From Spirochaetales bacterium (GTDB taxonomy: Bacteria > Spirochaetota > Spirochaetia > Sphaerochaetales > Sphaerochaetaceae): 49,011 nt of DNA. This document shows positions 16,957 to 25,402 of this stretch, in pieces (position 1 is the stretch's first letter; each line of letters opens with the position of its first letter). The notes below the pieces were generated by a model. The model was given only the letters and a program-made list of their open reading frames with translations. It was not told the origin of the DNA and did not search any database. Both the position numbers and the translations under genes were made by a program. The stretch lies in assembly GCA_028722305.1 (NCBI GenBank), contig JAQYHB010000004.1, forward strand, positions 1-49,011, in the 5' to 3' direction.

Positions 16957-17877
16957 ATGAATCTTGTTTCTTTAATTGTTCCCTGTTTCAACGAAGAAGC
17001 CAACATCGAACCTTTCCACAAGGCCATTGTCGATGTGTTCAAAGAACTTCCCAAAGCAGATTTCGAGCTGATGTTCGTGGACGATGGGTCCAAGGATAAG
17101 ACATTTGCCAAAATCAAGGAAATCCACTCCCAAGACAGACGGGTCAAATGCATCTCTTTCTCCCGAAATTTTGGCAAGGAGGCCGCTTTGTTTGCCGGCC
17201 TAAGAAACGCTACTGGAGACTGTGCCGTCATCATGGATGCCGACCTGCAACATCCACCTAAAACCATCATCGACATGTACAAGCAGTGGAAGGCCGGTTA
17301 CGAAGTGGTTGAAGGAGTAAAAACCGACCGCGGGAAGGAAGGCCTCATACACAAACTGATGACCAAAATCTTCTACGACCGGATCAGCAAGGCAGTTGGT
17401 ATGGACATGCGTAACTCTTCCGACTTCAAACTGCTCGACAGGAAGGCAATCGACACGCTCGCCAGTCTCAAGGAACGGAACACGTTCTTCCGGGCCCTCT
17501 CCTTCTGGGTCGGATTCAACAAGACGACGGTGTATTATGAAGTACAAGAGCGGGCTTCCGGTACTACAAAATGGTCTTCAAAAGCCTTGGTCCGCTATGC
17601 CATCAACAACGTGCTTTGCTTCAGTTATTCCCCATTGCAAATCGTGACCACGCTGGGAATCCTCTTCTCGTTGGTTGGTATCGCTTTTGGCATTGACGCT
17701 CTCTACAGTTGGATTAAAGGAAATGCAATCTCCGGCTATCCCTCGTTGCTCTTCATCATGTGTCTTGGATTCGGCTGCATCATGTTCAGTCTTGGAATTA
17801 TCGGTATGTATATCGCCCAGATTTATGATGAAGTGAAACAGAGACCCCAATACATCGTTGGAAGGACAATCGAATGA
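16957..17877 (+). CDS. gtrB: Polyprenyl-phosphate glycosyltransferase, GtrB/DPM1-like (GT2)
   Basis: This 306-residue enzyme loads a sugar from a nucleotide donor onto polyprenyl phosphate on the cytoplasmic face. The GT2 domain has SLIVPCFNEEANI, MFVDDGSKDKT and the metal-binding IMDADLQHPP, followed by two C-terminal TM helices (residues about 230-295) that anchor the family. Its stop overlaps the next start by ATGA, so it is translationally coupled to the deacetylase gene. With gtrA before it and the GtrII-like gene divergent, it completes a three-part side-chain glycosylation system. The sugar is unknown; glucose and GlcNAc are the usual ones. Confidence 0.9.
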   Translation: MNLVSLIVPCFNEEANIEPFHKAIVDVFKELPKADFELMFVDDGSKDKTFAKIKEIHSQDRRVKCISFSRNFGKEAALFAGLRNATGDCAVIMDADLQHPPKTIIDMYKQWKAGYEVVEGVKTDRGKEGLIHKLMTKIFYDRISKAVGMDMRNSSDFKLLDRKAIDTLASLKERNTFFRALSFWVGFNKTTVYYEVQERASGTTKWSSKALVRYAINNVLCFSYSPLQIVTTLGILFSLVGIAFGIDALYSWIKGNAISGYPSLLFIMCLGFGCIMFSLGIIGMYIAQIYDEVKQRPQYIVGRTIE

Positions 17878-18758
17878 CCGGCATTGATTTCCATGCGGAC
17901 GACTATGCACTCTCCGAACATTCGGATAACGACATCCTCGCCCTGTGCCACAAAGGAAAGCTGGATGGCATCAGCATCATGGTCAACATGCGCCGCGCCC
18001 CTGAGGCGGTCAAACGTTTGAGGGACGCAAAATTTCCACATCCTGTCCGTGCTTCCATCCACCTGAACTTCATGGAAGGCTATCCCTGCGCAAAGAAAGA
18101 AGAGGTAAAGGATCTGGTGGATGACAAAGGACTCTTCCATGTCAGTTGGCGGCAACTAGTGCTTTGGTCATGCAACCCCGTGAAACGGAATCACATCAGG
18201 AAACAGCTTGCAATGGAAATCAATGCCCAGATTGAAAAGGCGATACTGCTAGGAATTGCCGACCCAAAACATTTGCGGCTAGACAGCCATCAGCACCCCC
18301 ATATGATTCCTATCGTGTTTGACGCCTTGATCGACGTCATCAAGCAACACAACTACGGTGTCGACTATATCCGCAACTCCGAGGACCCAATACGCTTTTA
18401 TGGGAAACATCCCAGTCTCTATCGCACGCTTCGGCCCGTCAATCTGGTGAAATGCATGATACTCAACCACTACTCCCGTCATGTGAAGCATGTGTTGCAA
18501 AAGATACGAATACCCGCGACCTATCTCTGCGGCGTCTGTTTCAGCGGGCATATGGATACGACACGAATCAGGGTGATGATTCCCGATTTTCTCAAAGCTG
18601 GTGACAGACATCATCGCCCCGTAGAATTTCTCTTCCATCCTGGAACCATGCTCAAGGATGAACAAACCGAGGAATTCACCAAACCTGGATTCAACGACTT
18701 TCACTTCAATGAAGGACGTCGAATCGAATATCGGACAGTTGAAGAAGTAAACAGCTAA
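17874..18758 (+). CDS. ChbG/HpnK (YdjC) family carbohydrate deacetylase
   Basis: This 294-residue cytoplasmic protein has the YdjC metal-site layout: DFHADDYALS near the N-terminus (HADD), SIHLNFMEGYPC (HLNF), and LRLDSHQHPHMIPIVFDAL for the later histidines. Known members remove N-acetyl groups from chito-oligosaccharides or act on hopanoid sugars. Here it is translationally coupled to gtrB, so it plausibly deacetylates an amino sugar after it has been loaded on the lipid carrier or handles the same glycan. That link is inferred from context only. No signal peptide is present. Confidence 0.85.
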   Translation: MTGIDFHADDYALSEHSDNDILALCHKGKLDGISIMVNMRRAPEAVKRLRDAKFPHPVRASIHLNFMEGYPCAKKEEVKDLVDDKGLFHVSWRQLVLWSCNPVKRNHIRKQLAMEINAQIEKAILLGIADPKHLRLDSHQHPHMIPIVFDALIDVIKQHNYGVDYIRNSEDPIRFYGKHPSLYRTLRPVNLVKCMILNHYSRHVKHVLQKIRIPATYLCGVCFSGHMDTTRIRVMIPDFLKAGDRHHRPVEFLFHPGTMLKDEQTEEFTKPGFNDFHFNEGRRIEYRTVEEVNS

Positions 18759-18774
18759 ACACTCCAATTCTCCA

Positions 18775-21468
18775 TCAATAGTCCACATGTGTTGCTTCGG
18801 GCAGAGGCCCGGTATACCTTGCCCAGTTTGCAGGATTGTAGATGTCGTCCTTCACGGTGAACCACTCTGACGGGGCAATTGAGAATTCGCTGTTCTTACG
18901 GATACGGGTGGCTTCCGCAGGAGCATCCACCAGTTTCATCCAGGCATTCTTGTCCTCAACCTTGAGCGGATTCTGGGTAAACGGATTTCTGGCATCTGCA
19001 ATCAGGCCCTCGGAGGCCAAGGCGGGAGTATCCGCGTTGGTCATGAAGGCATCATCCTCCCGAATTGCGCCATGGCTTGCAAAATCCTTCACCAGCAGGG
19101 TCGCCACAAAGCAGTCCTTGGTGAGGCTTACGCCTTTGGTTGGGGTAAAAAGGCCGGAATCAAAGCCCATACCATGGTCGCTGACAATGATGATGCGGGT
19201 ATTGTCATACACGCCGTTGTCCTTCAGATACTGGAAGAACTCGCCCAGGCGATACATGACTCCAGTCATGGAGGTGTATTGTGGTTCCTTGCTCCACTTC
19301 GAGTCAGGCTCATTGTTTCCGGCCTTCCGATACTCAGGCCCCATCAAATAAATCGCCTCGTGGGTAGCCTCGTTGTCCAGCACGACCAAGGAATCAGCAT
19401 CACTGGAGAAATCGGTCAACTCGGGAAGCAGGTCCAGTTCGGAGTAGTTGTCCACGAACTTTGCCGTATCGTCATACGGATTGGAGGAAAGCCAGTATTT
19501 CTTGTGATAGACCGCCCTCCTCAGAATCGGCGGCACCATCTTGAAGATGCTGAAAAACACAAGATTGCGTTTGATCATGAAACTGGTATACGGGGAAGGA
19601 GCCACGCCGTTGACCGCATACCAATGCTTCGAATAGACACCATGCGTCTTCACCCTGTCCACATACGGGTAACCGGCATACATGTCCGTCACCGGTTGCT
19701 GCAGGTAGTTCTCGTAGGGCAGGTCGGACACCGAAACGTTCCATCCGTTCTGGTGGAACAGGACCGGCATGGTAAGCAACGCTTCATTATGCTTCTGTTG
19801 CAGCGTCTTGCCAGTCCTCCGGTTCATCTCAAACGGCGTATAGTCATAGCCACCGAACAGCCCTGGAGTGCCAATCATCGTGTACTTGCCAAAGGAAGCC
19901 GTATTCGGATAGAAGACGAACCCATCGAATTGGCTCTTCAACTCGGGATGCTCCGCGAGAATCGGCTCCACCATCGGGCTGTACATGCGGTCCTGCATCA
20001 GCACGATCACGTTCTTTCCCGTTTGGGAAAGATGGAACACCGGCTCTGGTTCCGCCAAGTCCTGCGGTTTCTCCATATGCGTATACGCAGAATAGACGGC
20101 AACCACGTCCTTTCCCCCCATGGCGGCAAGGGCAAAAAGCACGATGGCAAGAATCGGACCCATCAGAGTTGCCCGCTTCTCAAAGACCAGGAGTACCACT
20201 GCGCCGACAAGCACCGTACAGGCAAACTGACCAAAGAACTGCCCCATGGTCGGCTTGAATGTCTGTGGTTCCATGAACAGCATAGTCGGCTCAATCGGAC
20301 CATAGGAACCGGAGAAGGCCAAGGCGTTGACCAGCGCCCAGCAAAGCAACAGCGTCCAAATGATGGCAAACTCTTTCTTCACTCGCTTGCCGAAGAGCGC
20401 GTAGAAGCACCCCGGCCAGAAAAGAAACAACCCGATTGCCTGCAACAGGGGATAGGCGATAAATACCAACGGACTGGTATAGCTGTCCACATAGCAGTAC
20501 TGCTCAGGCTCCGATGCCATCAACGTAGCTGGAATAAAAAGACCGGCAAGCACAGCCAACCCGAGCGCGGCACAGAGAAATACCAGCAAGCGGGTCTTCG
20601 GTTCGTCATCCAAAGCGAGGAAATGTGTTTCATTGAAGGAACGAAGCCATGTGACCACGAACGGAACAAAGGGAAGGAAAAGTCCCATGGCAATCAAGCC
20701 GAAGCGAACCATCGGCTTGGCATGGCGCATCACCCCAAGCCCTGCAAGCAACGCCATCAACGAGAAGAGACAAAGACCGATATACAGGATTCGTCCTGGC
20801 TTCCTAATCTTGTAGAAAATATTCTTCACTAGGCTCAGGACATTGTTCATCGTCCAGTAAAGCACCAGTCCTGCAGGTGACGTATACAGGAGCGCCAGAA
20901 ATACCAACGCACAAAGATATATCTGGATTTTTTCCCGGCGGGGATGCCCTTTCGAATAGATATAGCCGGCAACACAGTTGATGACGGTCATGGCAATCGG
21001 CAGCACGTTGACGGGAAACGAGCCAATATGGAACATTGCGTCCGGAGCACCGAAATCCTTGATGAACAGGAAGGAGTACCCACGCAACGTACCAAGATTC
21101 GACAGGTAATGATAGGCGGCGATAAAGAAAGGAATCTGCACCAGCAGGCTGAAGGAGGATCGGAGGGCATAGATGGGCTTGTATCGTTCCTCACGGTAGT
21201 AGGCCGAAAGCATCATGTACTGCTCGTCACCCTTGAAAGCTCTCTTGATCCGGCTGATCTTGCCGGCCATGGCGGCCTGTTTCTGCCGTTCAATTTCCTG
21301 CCAGCTCTCGGCAATCATGTAAAGCGGAAGCGTCAGTAACGTTACCACAAAGGAAAGGCCGATGACGGCAATCCCTTTACTGTGGAGCACCTCGAAGAAC
21401 AGTTCATAGAAGAACTCCAGCATGACCACCAAAGGCTGGATCACAATCTGATAGAGCACAGTACCCAT
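18775..21468 (-). CDS. YidC/Oxa1-like domain fused to alkaline-phosphatase-superfamily (LtaS/sulfatase-like) domain
   Basis: This 897-residue protein joins two families. Residues 1-223 follow YidC/Oxa1: IAVIGLSFVVTLLTLPLY, then SLLVQIPFFIAAYHYL, then SPAGLVLYWTMNNVLSLVKN. About seven further TM helices follow (about 230-458). From about 480 the protein is an alkaline-phosphatase-superfamily hydrolase/transferase: VIVLMQDR (metal Asp493), NTASFGKYTMIGTP (likely nucleophile Thr530), and VSDHG (763-767). The Arg that YidC proteins carry in the groove is Thr43 by my alignment, so an insertase role is doubtful. The ATG at 21468 has AAGG upstream; the frame opens at a TTG further back. Phosphoglycerol, phosphoethanolamine or similar transfer onto a glycan is a reasonable inference. 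It lies downstream of the dehydratase genes on the same strand. Confidence 0.8.
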   Translation of the reverse strand: MGTVLYQIVIQPLVVMLEFFYELFFEVLHSKGIAVIGLSFVVTLLTLPLYMIAESWQEIERQKQAAMAGKISRIKRAFKGDEQYMMLSAYYREERYKPIYALRSSFSLLVQIPFFIAAYHYLSNLGTLRGYSFLFIKDFGAPDAMFHIGSFPVNVLPIAMTVINCVAGYIYSKGHPRREKIQIYLCALVFLALLYTSPAGLVLYWTMNNVLSLVKNIFYKIRKPGRILYIGLCLFSLMALLAGLGVMRHAKPMVRFGLIAMGLFLPFVPFVVTWLRSFNETHFLALDDEPKTRLLVFLCAALGLAVLAGLFIPATLMASEPEQYCYVDSYTSPLVFIAYPLLQAIGLFLFWPGCFYALFGKRVKKEFAIIWTLLLCWALVNALAFSGSYGPIEPTMLFMEPQTFKPTMGQFFGQFACTVLVGAVVLLVFEKRATLMGPILAIVLFALAAMGGKDVVAVYSAYTHMEKPQDLAEPEPVFHLSQTGKNVIVLMQDRMYSPMVEPILAEHPELKSQFDGFVFYPNTASFGKYTMIGTPGLFGGYDYTPFEMNRRTGKTLQQKHNEALLTMPVLFHQNGWNVSVSDLPYENYLQQPVTDMYAGYPYVDRVKTHGVYSKHWYAVNGVAPSPYTSFMIKRNLVFFSIFKMVPPILRRAVYHKKYWLSSNPYDDTAKFVDNYSELDLLPELTDFSSDADSLVVLDNEATHEAIYLMGPEYRKAGNNEPDSKWSKEPQYTSMTGVMYRLGEFFQYLKDNGVYDNTRIIIVSDHGMGFDSGLFTPTKGVSLTKDCFVATLLVKDFASHGAIREDDAFMTNADTPALASEGLIADARNPFTQNPLKVEDKNAWMKLVDAPAEATRIRKNSEFSIAPSEWFTVKDDIYNPANWARYTGPLPEATHVDY

Positions 21469-21504
21469 GTCCCCAACCTTACTCCGAACTACCGACAAAT
21501 ACAA

Positions 21505-23127
21505 TCAATCAAGGGCGAACAATGCAGCTCCGATAGCCCCACAGATCTGGGCTTCGGGCAGGACGACCAGCTTGATGCCAAGCTTTTCGTTGATAGCCTT
21601 CACCACCCCCTTGTTCAGGGAAACACCACCGGTAATCATGCATTTCTCCTCCAGGCCGACACGGCCGACGAGGGCGGCGACCTTGTTGGCTACCGAACGG
21701 TCAAGGGCATGGACGATATCTCCGACCGATTTGTTCTGGGCGACCAAAGAAACCACTTCGCTCTCGGCAAAGACGGTACACATGCTGCTGATTGTCAGTT
21801 TTTCCGTGCAGGTTTCGCCGAGAACGGCAAGCTGGGAAAGCGAAAGATCCAGCGTGCGGGCCATGGCTTCCAGGAATTTTCCTGTACCCGCAGCACATTT
21901 GTCGTTCATGGCGAAGTTCACCACCTGCCCTTTGCCATCAATCTTGATGACCTTCGAATCCTGGCCGCCGATATCGATGACGGTACGCACCGAAGGATCC
22001 AGGAACCACGCGCCACGGGCATGGCAGGAAATCTCGGTGACCGCCTCTTCCTTGTGTTGCAGATAGTCCCGCCCATAGCCGGTGGCAACAATACCCCCAA
22101 TCTGGTCCATGGAGAGATGCGCCTGCGCGAGTGCCTGCTTCAGACACTCGTCCGCACTTTTCTGGGCACCTCCTCCAGTCGGGATGATCATCGAAGCGAC
22201 AATCGTTTTTGAACGGTCCATGATCACCACGTCCGTCGACGTGGAGCCGCTATCAATGCCAGCGACAAACGGTTTCGATTGGTCACTCATAGGTTTGGTA
22301 TGCTCCTGTACGGATATCGTTTCACGGAATGCTTCCAGACGTGTCGAAAGCTGGCCCTCGCTCTGCTGGGTGAAGTCAGTCTGGACCTGCACATACGGTA
22401 CCGTGATGTTGTCCTTCTGCTCGGGAAATTCCGACTGGGCGAAATCACAGAATTTGATGGAATGATAGACAATACCCTTGAGGCGTGGGTCGGTGTACAG
22501 GACGGAACGTCCGGCAAGGTTGCCCATGCGTCTGCAGGGAACCTGCTCCAGCAAGCGGGATGCATAAGCAGTCCAAAAGCCGGCGCCAGAAGGAACCGGC
22601 ACATTGCGTGTTCCGATGCAGGTATGGTTGACGACCTTCTCGCCAACCTTGGTGGCGATGTACGCTTCAAGCTCCGGATTCACCCGGGCGCCGATGATGC
22701 CGATATAGCGTCCAGAGAAAACCTGCGGCTTCCTGAACGCCGCAAGACATGCATCCAAGTCAAACGGTTTTCCCGAATAGGCGGCGTATGCGTCCTTTAG
22801 CTGTGCGAGGCTTTTGCCAAAACGCTCCTTCGCGCAGTCGTTGTCCGCATGGGGCAAATCCAGAAAATAGACGAACTTGCATGTGCCGCTGTTTCTGGCG
22901 ATGTCATAGACACGGCGCATGACATCGCAGCAGTTGGTCAACACCAGTTCGCTTACCTCGCCCCGATACACGGCCTCAATGACGGACTTGCCGAATCCAC
23001 AGATGTTCTGGTGGCCGTACTTGTCCGCAAGGGGATAATCCCGGCGCATGGTCTCCAAGGGGACACACTGCTCGCCGAAACCGGCAAACAGTTCGGTCGG
23101 AGTATATTTGCATACGTAGCTGATCAC
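21505..23127 (-). CDS. Fusion: 2-hydroxyacyl-CoA dehydratase subunit-like domain plus ATP-dependent activase (HgdC-like)
   Basis: This 540-residue fusion has a dehydratase-like N-terminal half (about 1-270) with the cysteine pattern YVCKYTPTELFAG, NICGFGKS and TNCCDVMRRVYD, which ligate an iron-sulfur cluster in HgdA/HgdB relatives. The C-terminal half (about 280-540) is an ASKHA ATPase: AGIDSGSTSTDVVI, VIDIGGQDSKVI, the two cluster cysteines in NDKCAAGTGKF and SMCTVFAESE, and GGVSLNKGV. This activase normally is a separate protein that injects a low-potential electron. The start is GTG 23127, with GGAGG seven bases before and a GTGA overlap with the upstream gene. The substrate is unknown; double-cubane reductase relatives are an alternative. 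Confidence 0.8.
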   Translation of the reverse strand: MISYVCKYTPTELFAGFGEQCVPLETMRRDYPLADKYGHQNICGFGKSVIEAVYRGEVSELVLTNCCDVMRRVYDIARNSGTCKFVYFLDLPHADNDCAKERFGKSLAQLKDAYAAYSGKPFDLDACLAAFRKPQVFSGRYIGIIGARVNPELEAYIATKVGEKVVNHTCIGTRNVPVPSGAGFWTAYASRLLEQVPCRRMGNLAGRSVLYTDPRLKGIVYHSIKFCDFAQSEFPEQKDNITVPYVQVQTDFTQQSEGQLSTRLEAFRETISVQEHTKPMSDQSKPFVAGIDSGSTSTDVVIMDRSKTIVASMIIPTGGGAQKSADECLKQALAQAHLSMDQIGGIVATGYGRDYLQHKEEAVTEISCHARGAWFLDPSVRTVIDIGGQDSKVIKIDGKGQVVNFAMNDKCAAGTGKFLEAMARTLDLSLSQLAVLGETCTEKLTISSMCTVFAESEVVSLVAQNKSVGDIVHALDRSVANKVAALVGRVGLEEKCMITGGVSLNKGVVKAINEKLGIKLVVLPEAQICGAIGAALFALD

Positions 23128-24392
23128 CGTCTTGCCTCCAGCATCTCCAAAAACGCCCCCAGGCGAGTCTCGGTCTGCCCGTCGCTCTGGTTGCGCATAT
23201 CCGCGCCATCGCCATCGAGCAACAGGACGGGAATCCCCTTTTCTTCCAATGCCTGCTTGACCAAAGCGGAAGCGCCGAGGGTCATCTTGCACCCCCAGTG
23301 ATTGAACATGATGGCGCCATGTGGTTTGACCATGTCGGCAAGAGCAAGGTCCATTTCAATCCTGCGTCTGGCCGCTCCGTTGAAACCGCAATAGACCATA
23401 CGGCGAGCCATGGTTTCATACGGTTTGGCCGGGTCGACCGGCATCATCATCCAGTCATGAGCCAAGTCGACCGAAACGATATGCGCCTTTTCCGTATAGT
23501 TCAGCAGCTCCCGCACCGGCGCCTGGCTGAAAGGAATCGCATGAATCCAAAGCAACCTGAGCCCGGTATCCGGCTTACCCCGCAGATAATCCTGGGCAAG
23601 CAATGAATAGTACTGGGCGGTCTCCTTGGTGCCGAGCATCATATGGCCAAGCAACACTTCATACATGCCGCTAGTCACGTCAGTCGGCACATACCGGTCT
23701 CCCGCCAACCGCATGTACTGGGAAAAGGATTCGTGGGCATACCGGCTTTGCGCCTGCACGTTTGCAAGCATGTCGTCCGTAATCTTCACATGGGCCTGGT
23801 CCTCGATGAAATGGACCATGCCACGTAGTTGCTCCTCGACATACTGGAGTGCGTCATCGGACGGCTCATACGGCACATCGACGAAAAAGGTCGGCATGTG
23901 GTACTTGGATGAAAGCGCAGGAAAGGAAACCATGTTGGCGTCACATGCCACGTTGGTATAGAGCCCAAACGGGGATACCGGCAGAAGTCCCAGCTTCGAG
24001 GCACCAAGGAAAATACGATGATAGGAACACAAGTTCTGGTCGTTGTCCTCGGCATCCAACAGCGGCATCTCGCACCGAGTACCCGTCATGAAAGCGGAAA
24101 AGCCTTCAATCGAGAACGCCTTGTATCCGATGGCGATCAAGGGATCGCAGGGAATGAACAGGCTGGTCATGGCCGTCTTGTCGGGATGGAGCAATGCCGT
24201 ACGCATGTACTGCATGACAATCCAGGCAAGATACTGGCGCGAAGGAGTGAGCAGCTTGCTGGCAAAGTGCTTCAGCCGGAACTGCTGGGCGGCATAACCA
24301 GCCAGCATCAATTTCCGGGCCTTCTGCCCGTCGCGCTCCGCAACCCTCCCCACTTTTCCGCCAAACTTCTCCACAACACCCATACTTGACAT
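23124..24392 (-). CDS. 2-hydroxyacyl-CoA dehydratase D-component-like protein (HgdB family)
   Basis: This 422-residue cytoplasmic protein of the HGD-D family has cysteines at the expected cluster positions: SLFIPCDPL, GTRCEMPL, NLCSYHRIFLG, VACDANM, plus MVYCGFNGAARRR and NHWGCKMTLGAS in the second half. With the next gene, translationally coupled by GTGA, it would give a two-subunit dehydratase core plus an activase, in only two genes. Classical systems use three (hgdC, hgdA, hgdB). It is set beside glycosyltransferase genes, so the substrate may be a glycan precursor rather than a fermentation intermediate; that is speculation. The reaction class, radical dehydration or hard two-electron reduction, follows from the family. 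Confidence 0.8.
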   Translation of the reverse strand: MSSMGVVEKFGGKVGRVAERDGQKARKLMLAGYAAQQFRLKHFASKLLTPSRQYLAWIVMQYMRTALLHPDKTAMTSLFIPCDPLIAIGYKAFSIEGFSAFMTGTRCEMPLLDAEDNDQNLCSYHRIFLGASKLGLLPVSPFGLYTNVACDANMVSFPALSSKYHMPTFFVDVPYEPSDDALQYVEEQLRGMVHFIEDQAHVKITDDMLANVQAQSRYAHESFSQYMRLAGDRYVPTDVTSGMYEVLLGHMMLGTKETAQYYSLLAQDYLRGKPDTGLRLLWIHAIPFSQAPVRELLNYTEKAHIVSVDLAHDWMMMPVDPAKPYETMARRMVYCGFNGAARRRIEMDLALADMVKPHGAIMFNHWGCKMTLGASALVKQALEEKGIPVLLLDGDGADMRNQSDGQTETRLGAFLEMLEARR

Positions 24393-24538
24393 ATATATCC
24401 GTTCTTGTCAGAAAAGAAAAGCGGTCCAAGTACCCCAAAACCAGCTGACTGTTACAATTACCATACCTCGCAAAAGGGAAAGTTGACTAATGGGGGCAAA
24501 TCGCCTACAACGTCACTATCCGGATTCAAGGAGTACCT

Positions 24539-25402
24539 ATGGTTTCCGTTATCATTCCTTCCTACAATCGCGCACGCACGATTCTTCCTGCGGTAGAGAG
24601 CGTCCTGAAGCAGACGTACAGCGATCTTGAGCTATGGGTGGTTGACGATTGCTCGACGGACAACACCGAACAGGTATTGGCACAACTTCAGGACCCTCGC
24701 CTCCACTATTTCCGGCTGAAGAAGAACTCTGGCGCCTGCACGGCACGCAACAAAGGAATCGAGCTCGCCACGGGTGAATACATTGCCTTCAATGACAGTG
24801 ACGACCAATGGCATGCGGACAAGTTGGAAAAACAGCTGGCGTTTCTCAAAAAAACCTGTTCAGACGTTGTCACCTGCGCAATGACCGTGAAGGACGAAGA
24901 AGGCAACGCGCTTCACGTCTTTCCCGACCATGGAGAGGAAGGCCCGCTCACTTACGAAGATCTTCTTCTCTACAACTGTTGCAGTACCCAACTGATTTTA
25001 GGAAAAGCGGAATGTTTCAAACAATATCCGTTCGACCCTTTCATGCCCCGCCTGCAAGATTGGGACGAAATGCTTCGGCTCTCCCAGCACTTCAGGATTT
25101 GTTTTCAGAAAGAAATACTCGTAGATGCTTTCATGCAGAAGGACAGTATTACCAAACATCCAGAACGTGGCGTAATCGCTATGGACAAGCTCTTCGCGAA
25201 ACATCGTGACGCTATCGTCTCGCATCCAAAGATTGCCGAAAGCTTCTTCCGCAAAAAGGCATCTTTCGTCTGTCAGACAGGCAAAAACCCTAGCGCGGAA
25301 TTCAAGGCACTCAGAACGTATGCACCATCCTTTGCCAATACGGCAAAATACCTGCTTGCGAGAACAGGGTTCTATCTTCCACTCTTCAACCACCGTCACT
25401 GA
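24539..25402 (+). CDS. Family 2 glycosyltransferase
   Basis: This 287-residue cytoplasmic GT-A enzyme has the GT2 landmarks VSVIIPSYNRA, VVDDCSTDNTEQV and the metal-binding FNDSDDQWH. The C-terminal third is variable, as usual for enzymes that add one residue of a repeat unit. The ATG at 24539 is preceded by AAGGAG at about eight bases. It is transcribed divergently from the dehydratase genes with about 146 bases between, and its end overlaps the heptose nucleotidyltransferase gene by seven bases on the opposite strand. Donor and acceptor are unknown. Confidence 0.88.
   Translation: MVSVIIPSYNRARTILPAVESVLKQTYSDLELWVVDDCSTDNTEQVLAQLQDPRLHYFRLKKNSGACTARNKGIELATGEYIAFNDSDDQWHADKLEKQLAFLKKTCSDVVTCAMTVKDEEGNALHVFPDHGEEGPLTYEDLLLYNCCSTQLILGKAECFKQYPFDPFMPRLQDWDEMLRLSQHFRICFQKEILVDAFMQKDSITKHPERGVIAMDKLFAKHRDAIVSHPKIAESFFRKKASFVCQTGKNPSAEFKALRTYAPSFANTAKYLLARTGFYLPLFNHRH

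Noticed and set aside
19072-20832. Plus-strand frame of 586 codons opposite the YidC-phosphatase fusion
   Set aside because: Its composition is that of an antisense frame of GC-rich coding DNA, with no membrane or catalytic motifs; the fusion on the other strand is convincing.
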